Below are positions 62,324-64,000 of a stretch of DNA of 64,000 nt, one piece after another. Source of the DNA: Flavobacterium sp. 11 (GTDB lineage: Bacteria; Bacteroidota; Bacteroidia; Flavobacteriales; Flavobacteriaceae); assembly GCF_002754315.1 (NCBI RefSeq), contig NZ_PEFE01000001.1, positions 2,108,001 to 2,172,000 of the forward strand, given 5' to 3'. Within the stretch, counting starts at the first letter, position 1; every line of letters begins with the position of its first letter. The notes beneath the pieces were generated by a model. That model did not search any database. It was given only the letters and a program-made list of their open reading frames with translations, and was not told where the DNA came from. A program made the translations under genes and the position numbers.

Positions 62324-62920
62324 TTATCTCTTTTCTAATTTTTTCCTTTCAATCAGTTCTTTAAGATTCTTTTTTTTTACGGCAGTTCTATTTTGAATGC
62401 AATAGTCGGTATGATAAAAGTGCGATTGGAGAAAATTAATTTGCATGTCGTTCCATTCTTCCAAGCTGAGATTTGGATTATAATGTTTCAATTCCAAATA
62501 GAGTTTATTTCCGATGCGCTCAAAATGATTGGTACCCAAGTATTCGACATCGGCATCTGCAAGTATACATTCTAATTTGGTTTTTGGTTGTTGCGGAATT
62601 ATCGTGGCTCGTATCATGCCGGCAATGATTTCAATTTCTTTTTTGGTATATCCAAAATCTGGCAACTTTTTTTCAGCAAACCGAATGCTTTCTTCTTCAT
62701 GCCCCTCATTAATTCCGTTGATAAATCCCGCATCATGAAACAATGCCGCCGTTTTAACAAGCAGTATATCTTCCTCAGTTGTATTATCTTGTTGCGCAAT
62801 ATATTCCGCTGCTTCCAGCACATGTTGCGTGTGTTTCCAATGGTGATAAATGAGAAAAGGAGACAATTGTGTTTTTAAACAATCCATGACATTGGTATAC
62901 AAAAGATTCCAGTTTTTCAT
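62324..62920 (-). CDS. HD-domain metal-dependent phosphohydrolase
   Basis: 198 residues from the ATG at 62918-62920; a frame from 62986 adds 22 residues without similarity. HD-domain signature: HHWKHTQHVLEAAEYIAQ (first His), AALFHDAGFINGINEGHEEES (HD pair) and LECILADADVEYLG (last Asp). Family members hydrolyse nucleotides or phosphate esters with a bound metal; substrate unknown. The sequence resembles small Bacteroidota HD proteins near ion channels or RelA-type genes; no such partner is here. Cytoplasmic. Confidence 0.82.
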   Translation of the reverse strand: MKNWNLLYTNVMDCLKTQLSPFLIYHHWKHTQHVLEAAEYIAQQDNTTEEDILLVKTAALFHDAGFINGINEGHEEESIRFAEKKLPDFGYTKKEIEIIAGMIRATIIPQQPKTKLECILADADVEYLGTNHFERIGNKLYLELKHYNPNLSLEEWNDMQINFLQSHFYHTDYCIQNRTAVKKKNLKELIERKKLEKR

Positions 62921-63003
62921 ATTTACAGCACAATTAAATTTAAAAATAGGGTATAGGTCCTGAAAGCATCTCTGTGAGATTTTCATTTCATGGATTTTCG
63001 ATA

Positions 63004-63891
63004 CTAGTGTTTTTGTTTGTTTCTTAAAATTCCGCCGCTGGCTTCTTTGATGTATTGAATAAACATAAAAGCATTGGGGTCTAATTTCCGTATCTCATCT
63101 TTGATTCTAAGCAATTCAAGTCGCGTTACTACAGTGATGATAATGTCACAATCTGTTTTTAAATCGAAAGTATCAGGTAAATAACCCCGTTCCCCTTTAA
63201 TTATTGTAATTCCTTTCCCGAATTTTTTCACAATTAATGATTTAATAATTTCACTTTTGGATGAAATGATGTGTAAGGAAGTGTATTGTTCTAAGCCGTG
63301 CGTTATATAATCGAGGGATTTTATAGCCGAAAAATAAGTGACAATTGAGTACAATGCTGTGCCAATACCAAAAGACCAAGCTGCAGCCAAAAACAATAAA
63401 GTATTCATCCCAAAGATAACTTCGGATACATTGAGCCCGATTTTTCGGGTAGTTAATAAAGCCAAGATTTCTACACCATCAGCAGTGGAACCACTCCGAA
63501 TGCACAAACCCATCCCGATACCAATAAGGCAACCGCCGAATAAAGCAATTAAAAGTCTGTCTGTGGTAACTGCTTCAATATGAATAAAAGTCATACTGGC
63601 GGCTAGTAATAAAAAAGTCATCAAGCTTTGTAATGCAAATGTTTTTCCCAATAATCTTTTTCCTAAAAACAAAAACGGTATGTTTAAACCCAAGACAAGA
63701 ATTCCAAATGGCAGATGGGTAATTTCATGTACAAGTATCGAAATCCCTATAATACCGCCATCCAAAAATTTATTGGGTATCATAAATCCCTTTAGTGCCA
63801 ATGTAATGAATACTACGCCCACTAAATTTAGAATTATATTTTTTGGATGAAATATTTCTTTCCAGTCAATGGGTTGGTGGTCAATATTCAT
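63004..63891 (-). CDS. YitT-family membrane protein
   Basis: 295 residues. N-terminal membrane part with about five to six helices (IILNLVGVVFITLALKGFMIP, HLPFGILVLGLNIPFLFLGK, TFALQSLMTFLLLAAS; DUF161) and a C-terminal DUF2179 soluble domain (about 215-290: YTSLHIISSKSEIIKSLIVKKFGKGITIIKGERGY, ITVVTRLELLRIKDEIRKLDPNAFMFI). The family is thought to be transporters or sensors, with no proven substrate. Inner membrane. The upstream 109 bp to the window edge hold nothing recognisable. Confidence 0.9.
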   Translation of the reverse strand: MNIDHQPIDWKEIFHPKNIILNLVGVVFITLALKGFMIPNKFLDGGIIGISILVHEITHLPFGILVLGLNIPFLFLGKRLLGKTFALQSLMTFLLLAASMTFIHIEAVTTDRLLIALFGGCLIGIGMGLCIRSGSTADGVEILALLTTRKIGLNVSEVIFGMNTLLFLAAAWSFGIGTALYSIVTYFSAIKSLDYITHGLEQYTSLHIISSKSEIIKSLIVKKFGKGITIIKGERGYLPDTFDLKTDCDIIITVVTRLELLRIKDEIRKLDPNAFMFIQYIKEASGGILRNKQKH

Positions 63892-64000
63892 AAGAATGAA
63901 TTTGGATTAAAATCCTTTAAATATACTACTTTATTTTAAAAAATAAATATTATATTTACCTTATAATTAGATTGTTACCTCAAAATATCGATTCTTTGGT

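Overview
The window looks like chromosome from a member of the Bacteroidota, most likely Flavobacterium. It is AT-rich. Promoters fit the TTG-N(17-23)-TAnnTTTG pattern. One secreted protein ends in a type IX secretion sorting domain, and DUF4293, DUF4251, SprB-repeat and LETM1-related biofilm genes are present. No rRNA, tRNA, CRISPR array or transposase was seen.

Layout. 1-9.5 kb: 5' part of ppsA (cut by the window edge), a giant secreted double-nuclease protein, an NTF2-like protein, a DinB protein and a LOG-family hydrolase. 9.5-12.6 kb: an integron-like array of four one-gene cassettes, all on the minus strand, separated by near-identical 125-bp attC-like elements. It is headed by its own promoter and a large hairpin, with no integrase in view. 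12.6-19.3 kb: cysE-cysM, lpd, an ABC exporter, truA and three copies of a structured dispersed repeat. 19.3-26.2 kb: phosphodiesterase, a response regulator/histidine kinase pair, DUF4293, rho and a Sun-family RNA methyltransferase. 26.3-33.7 kb: two tandem kup potassium transporters, a secreted protein with eight 66-bp repeats and a BNR-type lipoprotein. 33.2-41 kb: an ECF sigma/anti-sigma/CpxP-like cluster, SRPBCC protein, a MazG-like hydrolase, ilvE, mnmD, and oxyR divergent from dps. 41-44.4 kb: SulP transporter with two beta-carbonic anhydrases. 44.4-49.1 kb: LETM1-related protein, exported superoxide dismutase, YihY protein and two small secreted proteins. 49.2-55.6 kb: marR-fadN-fadA-fadE beta-oxidation operon with an IVS-like four-helix-bundle element between fadA and fadE. 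55.7-64 kb: membrane protein, prolyl-aminopeptidase-like lipoprotein, long-chain acyl-CoA ligase, GH92 glycosidase, HD protein and YitT protein.

How the parts work together. The fad operon plus the nearby acyl-CoA ligase form a complete fatty-acid degradation set under a MarR regulator, with a palindromic operator over its promoter. OxyR, Dps and superoxide dismutase give an oxidative-stress set. SulP with two carbonic anhydrases forms a bicarbonate/CO2 module. The cysE-cysM pair makes cysteine.

The strongest unusual signal is the cassette array at 9534-12595. Each gene is bounded by its own 14-16 bp inverted boxes with AAC/GTT cores. The shared 125-bp elements between genes fold into imperfect stems with a compensatory change. 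In three cassettes the stop codon lies exactly 8 nt before the core. All four products carry envelope-targeting signals. This is the logic of integron gene cassettes, in a lineage where such arrays are, as far as I know, poorly described. Other good leads are a dispersed structured RNA family with covariation (12646-12791, 18252-18333, 19217-19299) and the inverted-repeat-flanked four-helix-bundle element at 51010-51446.
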